A stretch of 17,355 nucleotides of DNA from CAZTVN01 sp964617145. Its GTDB lineage: Bacteria; Patescibacteriota; Gracilibacteria; UBA1369; JACRIC01. The notes beneath the pieces are model-generated. The model saw nothing but the letters and a program-made list of their open reading frames with translations, was not told where the DNA came from and ran no database searches. Positions 1 through 7,028 of the stretch are shown piece after piece. The DNA lies in contig CAZTVN010000027.1 of assembly GCA_964617145.1 (NCBI GenBank), positions 1 to 17,355 on the forward strand, in the 5' to 3' direction. Numbering within the stretch: position 1 is the stretch's first letter; every line of letters begins with the position of its first letter. A program made the position numbers and the translations under genes.

Positions 1-902
1 ATTATTGGGCACAAGTTCCAAAGTATCGTTATTTGAAGATTTTGAGTATTTTCGATCAAATTGAGCGTATTGACGCGGTTAAAAATGGATCGGTTGATAT
101 CCTTGCATCGGTCCCTCCTTCTTTTGTGTCCGAGCTTGAACCTTATGATCTAGAAATTATTTCAGAGCCGAGTTTGGAAGCAAATTTTCTTTTTTTTCGT
201 TTGAGTGATGAAAAGAATAATGTTTTTTCTGATAAAAGACTTCGTGAAGCTGTTGTACGCAGTATCGATACTTCAAAATTGGTTCAATACACTGATTCTC
301 ATACTCAGCCTCTTGGTCAGTTTGTGGTGCAAGGCGTTTTTGGTTATGATCCCGAGATTGTGCCTATATCCTATGATCTTGAGAGTGCACGTGATCTTAT
401 GAAAGAAGTAACAGCTTTTCTTCGTATTCCTGTTACGATTGCCCTTCCAAATGGATTTGAATCGTTTGGTAGATATCTTTATGATCAACTTTATAGCATT
501 GGTTTCTCTCCAAAAATACAATATCTTGAAGTCCAAAATTTTGAAGAGAGTATTGCTCTTGAACCTCCTCAAATCTATCTTTTTGGATGGCGTTTTGAAT
601 TAGCTGATAGTTATGATTTTTTTCAATCTGTTATTCACTCACTTGATTCTGCATCACAATATGGCGTTTTTAATGCTTCAGGCTATTCTAATTCTCAAGT
701 TGATGCTCTTATTGAACAAAGCAGTGAAACCATTGAACCCGATAAACGGGCTCAACTTCTTCATCAGATCATGAAGATTATTATGTTTGACGATATTATC
801 GGTGTGCCTCTTTTCCGTTCATCGGTCATATACGCCATGAAGAAAGGTATAGTTTTTAAACCACGACTTGATGGTTATATTTATGCTTCTCAAATACGTT
901 AA
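1..902 (+). CDS. ABC transporter solute-binding protein, family 5 (5'-truncated)
   Basis: This is the C-terminal part of an extracellular solute-binding protein of the peptide/nickel type (SBP_bac_5). Such lipoproteins capture oligopeptides or similar solutes outside the membrane and deliver them to an ABC permease. A TTG at 33 could be read as a start, but the frame stays open to the left edge and encodes YWAQVPKYRY before it. This matches the conserved YW...P segment that precedes the 'sG.vDi' block in this family, here NGSVDILASVPP. The real start therefore lies outside the window. The segment NNVFSDKRLREAVVRSIDTSKLV is the family's usual 'd.rVRqAi..AidR..l' motif. The C-terminal PDKRAQLLHQIMKII...GVPLF is also typical. 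No permease or ATPase is visible. The phosphatase gene begins 12 nt downstream and is probably co-transcribed. The substrate cannot be told. Confidence 0.85.
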   Translation, partial: YWAQVPKYRYLKILSIFDQIERIDAVKNGSVDILASVPPSFVSELEPYDLEIISEPSLEANFLFFRLSDEKNNVFSDKRLREAVVRSIDTSKLVQYTDSHTQPLGQFVVQGVFGYDPEIVPISYDLESARDLMKEVTAFLRIPVTIALPNGFESFGRYLYDQLYSIGFSPKIQYLEVQNFEESIALEPPQIYLFGWRFELADSYDFFQSVIHSLDSASQYGVFNASGYSNSQVDALIEQSSETIEPDKRAQLLHQIMKIIMFDDIIGVPLFRSSVIYAMKKGIVFKPRLDGYIYASQIR

Positions 903-914
903 TTTTTTAAGAAA

Positions 915-2502
915 ATGTATTCACTGAAAACAAAACTTGTTGTTATTGTCAGCACACTCGTCCTTTTTATTGTTTTTATTACGGCCTTTCTTCTTATTAA
1001 AGAAAAAGAAAAAGAACTCATGCAAGATATTTATCTTCGTTCTTTAAGTTTTGCCGAACTTACGGGAAAAGATATTGTCCAAAATTATGAACTCTATGTT
1101 TTAGAAGGTGGTTCTCTTTATTTTCAGCGTGAAATGGCTGATGTTTTTTCGAAAAATGAAGATGTGTTTTCAATACGACTTTTAAGTTTTTCTGGCGACG
1201 TATTGTATGATTCTTCAGATTCCGATGACCATCAATATGGTGTTCAAGTACCAAACATCCAAGATGCTAGCCTTTTAAATAGGGTTCAAGCTCAATATCC
1301 TTCTCTTTTTACCCAGAAAACTCGCAGGATTTTGTATTTAAAAAAGGATACTGATTTTAATTTTTTGACTGTTGATAATTTTGACCAACCTATTGCTCCT
1401 ATTTCCGATTTCGAGCGTATTGCGAATATTGTTTATCCTGTGAATCATCGTTATGCCCTNNNNNNNNNNTATTTATGACATTTCTTATGAAAATCTTGAG
1501 AATCGTATTGTTCATATGCGAGAACGTATTATTTTACTTGCTCTTTTTGGCATCATGATTTCATTTATCGCTGCTTATTTGTTTTCATCAAGAATTACCA
1601 AACATATTGATCTTCTTGTAACTGGTGTACGCTCTATTGCGAAAGGTGATTTTAAGCAGCGTGTTAATGTGAAATCTCATGATGAAGTCAGTTTTTTGGC
1701 TGATGCTTTTAATAAAATGGCCAAGGATCTCGAATCGAGTGTGAAGGCGAAAATTTATAAAGAACGCGTTGCTAAAGAACTCGAAATGGCGGCCAAAATT
1801 CAGAAAGAACTTTTACCAAAACGTATCCCCGATATCCCGGGGCTTGATATCGCTGCAGGGCTTATCCCCGCGCTTGAGATCGGTGGTGATTGTTTTGATT
1901 TTATACGCGCTTCAAAGAACGATACTCTTATGTATATCGGCGACGTTACTGGTCATGGTGTCCCTTCAGGAATTATTGTTGCGATTGCGAATGCTGTTTT
2001 ATACAGTCTCGTGAATATTGATGATATGAAAGAAATTCTTATTCGGACCAATCAAATATTGCAGGCGAAAGCTGGTCCAAACATGTTTTTAACAATGTTG
2101 ATGCTTCGCTGGAATAGCCTGCAAAAGAGCCTTTTTTACATTAGCGCTGGACATGAAAAAATGATTCATATTGATTCGAAGGATAAGACTCTTAGCCTCC
2201 TTGAGGGTGGTGGTATGGCTCTTGGAATGCTTGCGAATATAGCTCCACTTTTGAAAGAACGTAAAGTTGATTTTCGTCCCGGTGATATGTTGGTGCTTTA
2301 TAGTGATGGGATTACTGAAGCTCGCTCACGTGGTGGTAAAATTTATGGTTTAGAGCGTTTAAAAGATGTTCTTAAAATAAATATTCATCTTCAATCGGCT
2401 GAAGCGATGAAAAATGTCATTCTTTCTGATGTAAAAGATTTTACACATGGAGGGAAACAGAGCGATGACATTACGATTCTTGTGATTGCGAGGAAAAAGT
2501 GA
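915..2502 (+). CDS. Membrane sensor HAMP / PP2C-type (RsbU/SpoIIE) serine phosphatase, interrupted by assembly gap
   Basis: One gene split by 10 N at 1460-1469. The part before the gap (from ATG 915) has a transmembrane helix at about residues 7-28, then an extracytoplasmic region of roughly 150 residues. The part after the gap carries a second transmembrane helix (about 1520-1590), a HAMP linker (...LVTGVRSIAKGDFKQRV..., ending near 1740), a coiled-coil connector and a PPM/SpoIIE phosphatase domain. The metal-binding motifs are intact: EIGGDCFDF at 1876-1902, GDVTGHG at 1939-1959, SDGITEAR at about 2302-2325 and SDD at 2461-2469. Family members dephosphorylate anti-sigma-factor antagonists or similar Ser/Thr-phosphorylated partners in response to an outside signal. 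No RsbV/RsbW partner is in the window. The two halves lie in different frames, which is expected if the N run is a placeholder of unknown length. The adjacent solute-binding protein hints at sensing of an imported solute, which is only an inference. Confidence 0.88.
1460..1469. other. Assembly gap (10 N)
   Basis: Ten N characters sit inside the phosphatase gene, between the extracytoplasmic region and the second transmembrane helix. Ten is a conventional placeholder length, so the number of missing bases is unknown. The apparent frame change across it should not be read as a mutation. Confidence 0.99.
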
Positions 2503-2546
2503 TTAAAAATTTGACAAAATGGCATTTTTCATGATAGAAGATGATC

Positions 2547-2564
2547 TATAATTTATCTTATAAT
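2547..2564 (+). promoter_or_regulatory. Tandem TATAAT -10-like boxes before the 2573 gene
   Basis: Two perfect TATAAT hexamers occur at 2547-2552 and 2559-2564. A TTGACA lies at 2511-2516 but is 30 nt from the first box, too far for a standard pair, and no good -35 sits at the usual distance. If the second box is used, transcription would start at about 2571, giving an almost leaderless mRNA beginning near the ATG at 2573. The region is AT-rich, so chance matches are possible. Confidence 0.4.
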
Positions 2565-2572
2565 TTTTATGT

Positions 2573-3106
2573 ATGAGTGAAATTTCGGAAATTTTTCATG
2601 AGGAACCGCCTATTGAAAGAGGTCGTCATGGAGAAGTGGGGATTCCCTCCACATATTATGATGAAGATCCTGAGAGAGCCGTCGTAAAGCATGGTGATTT
2701 TCCTATCCTTGATAAGCCTATTGCGAGTGGTGTTATTGGTGATATGCGCGGGATGTTGGTTCATAATATTGGTGATTTGATTCCAATTGATCATTCGATC
2801 GTTGGTGACGATTCTTATGGCGGTGAAGCATGGCAGGCTGGAAATCCTGGGAATAAAAATCATCATAAGCCAAGCATTGGTAATCTGAATCATGGTAACG
2901 GTCGAAAGGTAGATACGGGTAACGGCTCGGACATTGATAAAAAATTAGAAGATATTTGCAGAGCTAAAAATAAACTATTAAAAGGGGGGCAGCTTTTTCA
3001 CTTGAGGGGTGCTGAAAGAAAACGTTATGAAAAATATATTTATGAAGAAGGAATGCTTCAATTTCGTAAGCGTCAAGAGGAGAAGGGTCTTAAAAGACGA
3101 CGATAA
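2573..3106 (+). CDS. Hypothetical protein, Gly/Asn/His-rich middle and basic C-terminus
   Basis: I do not recognise this 177-residue protein. The N-terminal third is acidic (MSEISEIFHEEPPIERG...). The middle (about residues 85-120) is rich in Gly, Asn and His and looks disordered. The last 55 residues are charged and probably helical, ending in a strongly basic tail (EEKGLKRRR). There is no signal peptide or membrane segment, so it is probably cytoplasmic. The start at 2573 is preferred because the ATG at 2569 reads into TGA after two codons. Two TATAAT boxes lie just upstream (2547-2552 and 2559-2564), so it may be transcribed separately from the phosphatase. No Shine-Dalgarno motif precedes it. 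Codon use looks like its neighbours, and the long open frame with clean boundaries makes a real gene likely. Confidence 0.7.
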   Translation: MSEISEIFHEEPPIERGRHGEVGIPSTYYDEDPERAVVKHGDFPILDKPIASGVIGDMRGMLVHNIGDLIPIDHSIVGDDSYGGEAWQAGNPGNKNHHKPSIGNLNHGNGRKVDTGNGSDIDKKLEDICRAKNKLLKGGQLFHLRGAERKRYEKYIYEEGMLQFRKRQEEKGLKRRR

Positions 3107-3137
3107 TTTTTTATAGAAATCGTAAATTTCCATTTTT

Positions 3138-3437
3138 ATGTCCATCCAAGAAGAACTCGAAATTTGTGTTCCAAAACGTCTTACGCGTCAAGAATTTTAT
3201 CGTTTTGCGCTTTTTCGAGGTTTTTCCGTAAATACTGATCGCAAATATCGGCCTAAAGTCGGAGATATGGTTTTTTTTGATCAGAAAAATGAAGATGATT
3301 CTCTTTGTATCACTTTAGGCTATGTTATGAGCAAATTTGGGGGGCAATACCTTCGTACTCATCATAAAATTGGCTGGCACGATACACCTTTAGAGCGGGT
3401 GAATTTTTTCGGGAGAATGGTTTTTAAGAATCATTGA
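3138..3437 (+). CDS. Hypothetical protein, 99 aa
   Basis: This is a small, probably cytoplasmic protein that I do not recognise. An N-terminal helical stretch (MSIQEELEICVPKRLTRQEF) is followed by what looks like a beta-rich domain, with VGDMVFF at about residues 41-47, then YVMSKFGGQYLRTHH and a closing FFGRMVF. The VGDMVFF and GRMVF strands are loosely reminiscent of the barrel fold of S24/S26 peptidases, but no Ser/Lys catalytic pair can be seen, so I assign no function. It lies 31 nt after the 2573 gene on the same strand and may be co-transcribed with it. It converges with glyA, with only 7 nt between the two stop codons and no visible terminator. No Shine-Dalgarno motif precedes the ATG. 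Confidence 0.68.
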   Translation: MSIQEELEICVPKRLTRQEFYRFALFRGFSVNTDRKYRPKVGDMVFFDQKNEDDSLCITLGYVMSKFGGQYLRTHHKIGWHDTPLERVNFFGRMVFKNH

Positions 3438-3444
3438 CGGGCTT

Positions 3445-4743
3445 TTATCTCATCATTCCAGGAATCGGGAATTTTTTACAGAGTTCTTTCACTTCATTTT
3501 TTATACGAGAGAGAGTTTCTTCGTTTTTGAAATTGTGGATAACTTCGGTAATCCAGTCCGCAATGAGATCCATTTCAGCTTCTTTTATGCCCCGAGTGGT
3601 AAGAGCTGGAGTCCCTAATCGAATGCCTGAAGGATCAAAGGGGGAGCGAGGATCAAACGGGACGGTGTTTTTATTCACGGTGATTCCTGCCATTCCAAGA
3701 GCTTCACTTCCTTCTTTTCCGCTCAAATTTTTGTTGGTAAGATCAATAAGAAGAAGGTGATTATCCGTTCCTCCTGTCACAAGTTCAAAATCATTTTCAA
3801 GAAGTTTCCCGGCAAGTCGTTTCGCGTTTCGGACGATTTGTTTGCCGTATTTTTGAAATTCTTCTGTCATAGCTTCTTTCAGAGCTACGGCTATTGCGGC
3901 GGTTTGGTGATTGTGAGGTCCTCCTTGAAGTCCCGGGATGATTGCTCGATCAATAAGCGTTGGAAGATTTTCTTTTTTTCTGTCCACTTTTTTGAGAGGT
4001 TCGGAAGGATTGCCGTTGCAAAGAATTATGGCTCCGCGAGGGCCGCGAAGAGTTTTATGGGTTGTAGTGGTAATGACATCAGCATATCCTCTCGGTGACG
4101 GATGCGCTCCTGCAACAATCAACCCTGCAATATGGGAAATATCAGCAATAAGCCACGCATTAACTGTATCGGCTATTTCTCGAAGTTTTGCCCAATCAAA
4201 AATTCTTGGATACGCCGTTGCTCCGACAAAAAGGAGTTTTGGTTTTTCTTTTTTTACTTGTTCTTGAAGAGCGTCATAATCAAACCATCCATTTTTCCCT
4301 GTGGCGTATTGGACAGAGTTGTAGATTGTTCCAGAAAAATTTACCTTAAGTCCATGGGTCATGTGTCCGCCAAAGTATAGATGCATTCCCATAATGGTAT
4401 CTCCCGGATCGACAAGGGCGAAATAAACTGCTTGATTGGCGGGAGAACCTGAATAAGGTTGAACATTCGCATGAGAAACTCCAAAGAGTCTTTTTGCCCT
4501 TTCACGTGCAAGATTTTCAACCTGGTCCACATATTCGCATCCTCCATAATATCTCATTCCCGGATAGCCTTCTGAATATTTATCTGTGAGCCTCGATCCA
4601 AGGGCTTCGATAACAGCTTCTGAAGTGTGATTTTCAGAAGGAATCATTTCAAGTCCCTCGTTTTGCCGTGATGTTTCTTTTTGGATGAGATCAAAAATTT
4701 TGGGATCGTTTTTTTTGAGATGAGAAAGTGTGTGATGATCCAT
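3445..4743 (-). CDS. glyA: Serine hydroxymethyltransferase
   Basis: This PLP enzyme interconverts serine and glycine while loading a one-carbon unit onto tetrahydrofolate, making it a main entry to cytoplasmic one-carbon metabolism. At 432 residues it has the usual length. The PLP Schiff-base lysine is K230 in TTTTHKTLRGPRG. Other family blocks are EMIPSENH (32-39), YSGSPANQAVYFAL (97-110), DISHIAGLIVAGAHPSP (201-217), the Gly-rich loop IIPGLQGGPHNHQTAA and SGIRLGTPALTTRG near the C-terminus. The start at 4743 fits the family N-terminus. A C8 tract lies directly upstream of the ATG in coding sense, and there is no Shine-Dalgarno motif. The 5-formyl-THF cyclo-ligase gene lies upstream on the same strand, separated by a long hairpin element. 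Together they form a folate one-carbon pair. Confidence 0.97.
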   Translation of the reverse strand: MDHHTLSHLKKNDPKIFDLIQKETSRQNEGLEMIPSENHTSEAVIEALGSRLTDKYSEGYPGMRYYGGCEYVDQVENLARERAKRLFGVSHANVQPYSGSPANQAVYFALVDPGDTIMGMHLYFGGHMTHGLKVNFSGTIYNSVQYATGKNGWFDYDALQEQVKKEKPKLLFVGATAYPRIFDWAKLREIADTVNAWLIADISHIAGLIVAGAHPSPRGYADVITTTTHKTLRGPRGAIILCNGNPSEPLKKVDRKKENLPTLIDRAIIPGLQGGPHNHQTAAIAVALKEAMTEEFQKYGKQIVRNAKRLAGKLLENDFELVTGGTDNHLLLIDLTNKNLSGKEGSEALGMAGITVNKNTVPFDPRSPFDPSGIRLGTPALTTRGIKEAEMDLIADWITEVIHNFKNEETLSRIKNEVKELCKKFPIPGMMR

Positions 4744-4744
4744 T

Positions 4745-4752
4745 GGGGGGGG
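4745..4752. repeat. G8/C8 homopolymer directly upstream of glyA start
   Basis: Eight consecutive G on the plus strand are separated by one base from the glyA start codon on the minus strand. Such a run stands out in an AT-rich genome. It may be real, or its length may be a sequencing artefact. Confidence 0.6.
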
Positions 4753-4791
4753 TTAGAGGAGGTGATATGGCGCTTGGAGGTTAGGGAGGTG
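4751..4791. repeat. Imperfect direct repeat at the left end of the palindromic element
   Basis: GGTTAGAGGAGGTG at 4751-4764 recurs as GGTTAGGGAGGTG at 4779-4791, differing by one base. The second copy overlaps the element's left terminus, so the first may be the remnant of an earlier insertion end or a local duplication. Confidence 0.45.
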
Positions 4792-4950
4792 CTGAAAAAC
4801 ATACCATCTACTGCAATGTTATCATTTCGGCTGCAAAATGTTCAAAGCTTCTCGACGTATCTTCTTCTGATACGCCTTCGTCGCTTTTCACATTTTTCGC
4901 TCGAAATGGTAACATTTCGTTACAACGTTATGTTTTTCAGCACCTCCCTA
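4782..4950. mobile_element. 169-bp near-palindromic MITE/REP-like element
   Basis: The ends are perfect 22-bp inverted repeats (4782-4803 and 4929-4950), starting TAGGGAGGTGCTGAAAAAC. The inverted symmetry continues inward imperfectly: AATGTTAtCATTTCG at about 4815-4829 matches the complement of CGAAATGgTAACATT at about 4903-4917. It closes on an inner stem CGTATC (4856-4861)/GATACG (4869-4874) with a TTCTTCT loop. The whole segment can fold into one long hairpin. TA dinucleotides border the ends, compatible with insertion at TA. It has no coding capacity and lies between the cyclo-ligase gene and glyA. Related sequences occur at 7006-7026 and 16290-16354. The mobility is inferred. It could also act as an RNA hairpin or a bidirectional terminator. 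Confidence 0.75.
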
Positions 4951-4957
4951 GAGTTTT

Positions 4958-5512
4958 TCACAAGCATTGAATAATTTTTTCTTCGGTAACAATGATAGCT
5001 ACTTTTTGATCATGAGGTTTTGCAGGAATACGATCTACGATTTGGCCATGATATGCAAGTCCAATTTTTGGTGTAGAAATTTTTTTAAGTAAGCGATCGT
5101 AATAACCTTTTCCATACCCGATACGATGTCCCGATCGATCAAATCCTACTCCTGGAATGATGGAAAGTTCGATCTTCGACGCGTTTATTTCTTCGTCATC
5201 ATTTATAGGTTCTAAAATGTCGCAAAAGCCTTTTTGCAGGTTTTTCCAATTTCTTAAGCGTAGGAATTTGAGTCCATTTTTAGACGTTACTTTTGGAACG
5301 ATAATTTTTTTCCCGATGAGATATTTTTTTATCAGATCATGTGTTTGAACCTCATCTTTATTTGAAATATAGCAGAAAATTGTTTTTGCTCTTTGAAATA
5401 TTTCCATGTTTTCAAGTGTTTTTATAATTTTTCCACTTTTTTCTTTTTTGCTTTCAACGCTCAAATTTAAGCGTTTTTCTATCAAAGATCGTCTCAAAAT
5501 ATTTTTTGACAT
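4958..5512 (-). CDS. 5-formyltetrahydrofolate cyclo-ligase (MTHFS)
   Basis: This enzyme uses ATP to convert 5-formyl-THF to 5,10-methenyl-THF. 5-Formyl-THF is a side product and inhibitor of serine hydroxymethyltransferase, which fits its position directly upstream of glyA on the same strand. At 184 residues it has the family's normal length. An N-terminal RRSLIEKR segment (the ATP-binding basic patch) leads to VPKV at about 72-75. The family signature follows at about 120-140: PGVGFD...GHRIGYGKGYYDR. The C-terminal KPHDQKVAIIVTEEKI is also typical. The start at 5512 has no Shine-Dalgarno motif. It is divergent from the HtrA-type protease gene, with 86 nt between the starts. A 169-bp palindromic element separates it from glyA. 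Confidence 0.95.
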   Translation of the reverse strand: MSKNILRRSLIEKRLNLSVESKKEKSGKIIKTLENMEIFQRAKTIFCYISNKDEVQTHDLIKKYLIGKKIIVPKVTSKNGLKFLRLRNWKNLQKGFCDILEPINDDEEINASKIELSIIPGVGFDRSGHRIGYGKGYYDRLLKKISTPKIGLAYHGQIVDRIPAKPHDQKVAIIVTEEKIIQCL

Positions 5513-5533
5513 TATTTTGTTAGACTCAAAAAG

Positions 5534-5562
5534 TTGAAAAAATAATTTTACCGTATTACAAT
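5534..5562 (+). promoter_or_regulatory. Sigma-70-type promoter for the HtrA-type protease gene
   Basis: TTGAAA at 5534-5539 and TACAAT at 5557-5562 are separated by exactly 17 nt. This predicts a start at about 5569 and a 30-nt leader before the ATG at 5599. It lies in the divergent gap with the cyclo-ligase gene. Confidence 0.6.
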
Positions 5563-5598
5563 TTTCCTGTTCTTAATTTTTTCATTATTTATACGATT

Positions 5599-6858
5599 AT
5601 GTCAAATTTTCCTTTATCTCAAAATACTCTTTCTGTCATTATTTTAAGTTTTTTCGCTGGAATTATTGGTGGGGGTGTGAGCGCTTATGTTATTGATGAG
5701 TCTCGAATCGTTCAACCACAAGGTGCAAAACGAATTGTTGAAGAGCGCCAATATATTGAAGAATCTGCTCTTATTAGTGCTCGTGAAAAAGTAGCGCCTT
5801 CTGTTATCAGTATCGTGCAATTAAGAGAAGTTCAAACAAGTTCTCAATCTTTTACGCCGTTTGATAATTTTTTCTTTGGTTTTCCTGGCTTTGAGCAACC
5901 CACTCAACCTCAAAATCCTGAGCAAAATTCTGGTCAAGAGCCTGAAAAGCGCGTTGTAGGCGGTGGGACGGGTTTTATTATTTCAAAAAGTGGTTTGGCT
6001 CTTACGAATAAGCATGTCGTGAACGATGATGCGTCTGAATATATTGCGGTTATGAATGATGGGACGGAGTATGGAGTAAAAATTGTTGGCAAAGATTCTT
6101 TTAATGATCTTGCGGTTATTCAAATTACTGAAAAAGATGGAGGTAAGCTTCAAAAAGAACTTCCCATCGCTGAACTTGGTGATAGCAATGCTCTTAAAAT
6201 TGGACAGAGAGTCCTTGCCATTGGCAATGCTTTAGCGGAATACGATAATACGACTACGGCCGGTATTATTAGTGCTAAAGGGCGTGATATCGTTGCATCA
6301 GACAGTTTTGGTGGAAGTAGAGAGCAGTTATCTGGCCTTATTCAAACCGATGCTGCTATTAATCCAGGCAATAGTGGTGGCCCTTTGGTGAATCTTGAAG
6401 GACAAGTTATTGGTATAAATACAGCTATTGATGCTCAAGCGAATGGAGTGAGTTTTGCTATACCCATTAATGATGTGAAACCTATTTTGGCAAGTATTGA
6501 GCAGTATGGGAAGATCGTTCGACCTATTCTTGGTGTTCGTTATATTATTTTGACTGAAGAAAAAGCTAAAGAACTTGGATTGACTGATGTGACCCACGGA
6601 GCTTTTTTAGTCGGTGATTATAATAATGGCGAACTTGCCGTGATAGCTGGCGGTCCTGCTGATAAAGCTGGGCTTAAAGTCGAAGATGTTATTTTAGAGC
6701 TTGACGGTCAATCTATTGATAAGGATAATACCCTTCAGAGTGTTATTTTGAAGCATAAGCCAGGTGATAAAGTTCAGCTCAAGGTGTGGCGAAAAGGTGA
6801 GACTCTGGATGCTACGGTTGAACTTGGAGTGAGTGATGATCTTAAAACAGCGGAGTAA
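5599..6858 (+). CDS. HtrA/DegP-type membrane-anchored trypsin-like serine protease with PDZ domain
   Basis: This is an envelope quality-control protease, likely acting outside the membrane on misfolded proteins. At 419 residues it has an N-terminal membrane anchor (about 11-31, LSVIILSFFAGIIGGGVSAY). A linker follows, with a Pro/Gln/Asn/Phe-rich stretch at about 84-115. The trypsin-like domain runs from about 118 to 305 and the single PDZ domain from about 310 to 412 (GGPADKAGLKVEDVILELDG). The catalytic triad is visible: His139 (TNKHVV), Asp170 (NDLAVIQI) and Ser259 (NPGNSGGP). The Gly-rich oxyanion surroundings are complete, so it should be active. The anchor and single PDZ resemble DegS or the Gram-positive HtrA layout. 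A promoter with a 17-nt spacer lies upstream. Its downstream neighbour is tRNA-Leu, 41 nt away. Confidence 0.95.
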   Translation: MSNFPLSQNTLSVIILSFFAGIIGGGVSAYVIDESRIVQPQGAKRIVEERQYIEESALISAREKVAPSVISIVQLREVQTSSQSFTPFDNFFFGFPGFEQPTQPQNPEQNSGQEPEKRVVGGGTGFIISKSGLALTNKHVVNDDASEYIAVMNDGTEYGVKIVGKDSFNDLAVIQITEKDGGKLQKELPIAELGDSNALKIGQRVLAIGNALAEYDNTTTAGIISAKGRDIVASDSFGGSREQLSGLIQTDAAINPGNSGGPLVNLEGQVIGINTAIDAQANGVSFAIPINDVKPILASIEQYGKIVRPILGVRYIILTEEKAKELGLTDVTHGAFLVGDYNNGELAVIAGGPADKAGLKVEDVILELDGQSIDKDNTLQSVILKHKPGDKVQLKVWRKGETLDATVELGVSDDLKTAE

Positions 6859-6899
6859 GCGCTTTTAGTCTGGATTTAAGTCTTTGGTTTCAATAAGGT

Positions 6900-6985
6900 G
6901 GGCAAGTGGCGGAACTGGTAGACGCGCAAGGTTGAGGGCCTTGTGACCGATTTAGGTCGTGGAGGTTCAAGTCCTCTCTTGCCCA
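6900..6985 (+). tRNA. tRNA-Leu (anticodon GAG)
   Basis: This class II tRNA has 86 nt. The acceptor stem GGGCAAG (6900-6906) pairs with CTTGCCC (6978-6984), with discriminator A at 6985. The anticodon stem is CAAGG (6927-6931)/CCTTG (6939-6943) around loop TTGAGGG, giving anticodon GAG at 6934-6936, which reads CUU and CUC. A long variable arm (GACC...GGTC, about 6945-6958) and T-arm GGAGGTTCAAGTCCTCT confirm leucine identity. The 3' CCA is not encoded, so it must be added enzymatically. Confidence 0.97.
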
Positions 6986-7005
6986 ATGTTTTGCAGAAAA
7001 TTAGT

Positions 7006-7026
7006 TAGGGAACCTCTGAAAAACCT
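7006..7026. repeat. Lone end related to the palindromic element
   Basis: This 21-nt stretch reads TAGGGAacctCTGAAAAACcT. It matches the left end of the 4782-4950 element at 16 of 21 positions, with the TAGGGA and CTGAAAAAC blocks fully conserved. It lies between tRNA-Leu and the stop codon of the 7029-7700 gene. No partner end is visible nearby, so it may be a decayed remnant or a chance similarity. Confidence 0.45.
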
Positions 7027-7028
7027 CC

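Noticed and set aside
1453..1478. Frame change in the phosphatase as programmed frameshift or pseudogene
   Set aside because: It coincides exactly with the placeholder N run of unknown true length.
2511..2552. TTGACA and TATAAT as a matched promoter
   Set aside because: The spacer is 30 nt, outside the working range.
3434..4380. Several plus-strand open frames opposite glyA
   Set aside because: They are shadows of the conserved glyA coding frame and have no plausible domains.
4782..4950. Palindromic element as an IS with transposase
   Set aside because: There is no transposase-like frame in or near it; at most it is a non-autonomous element.
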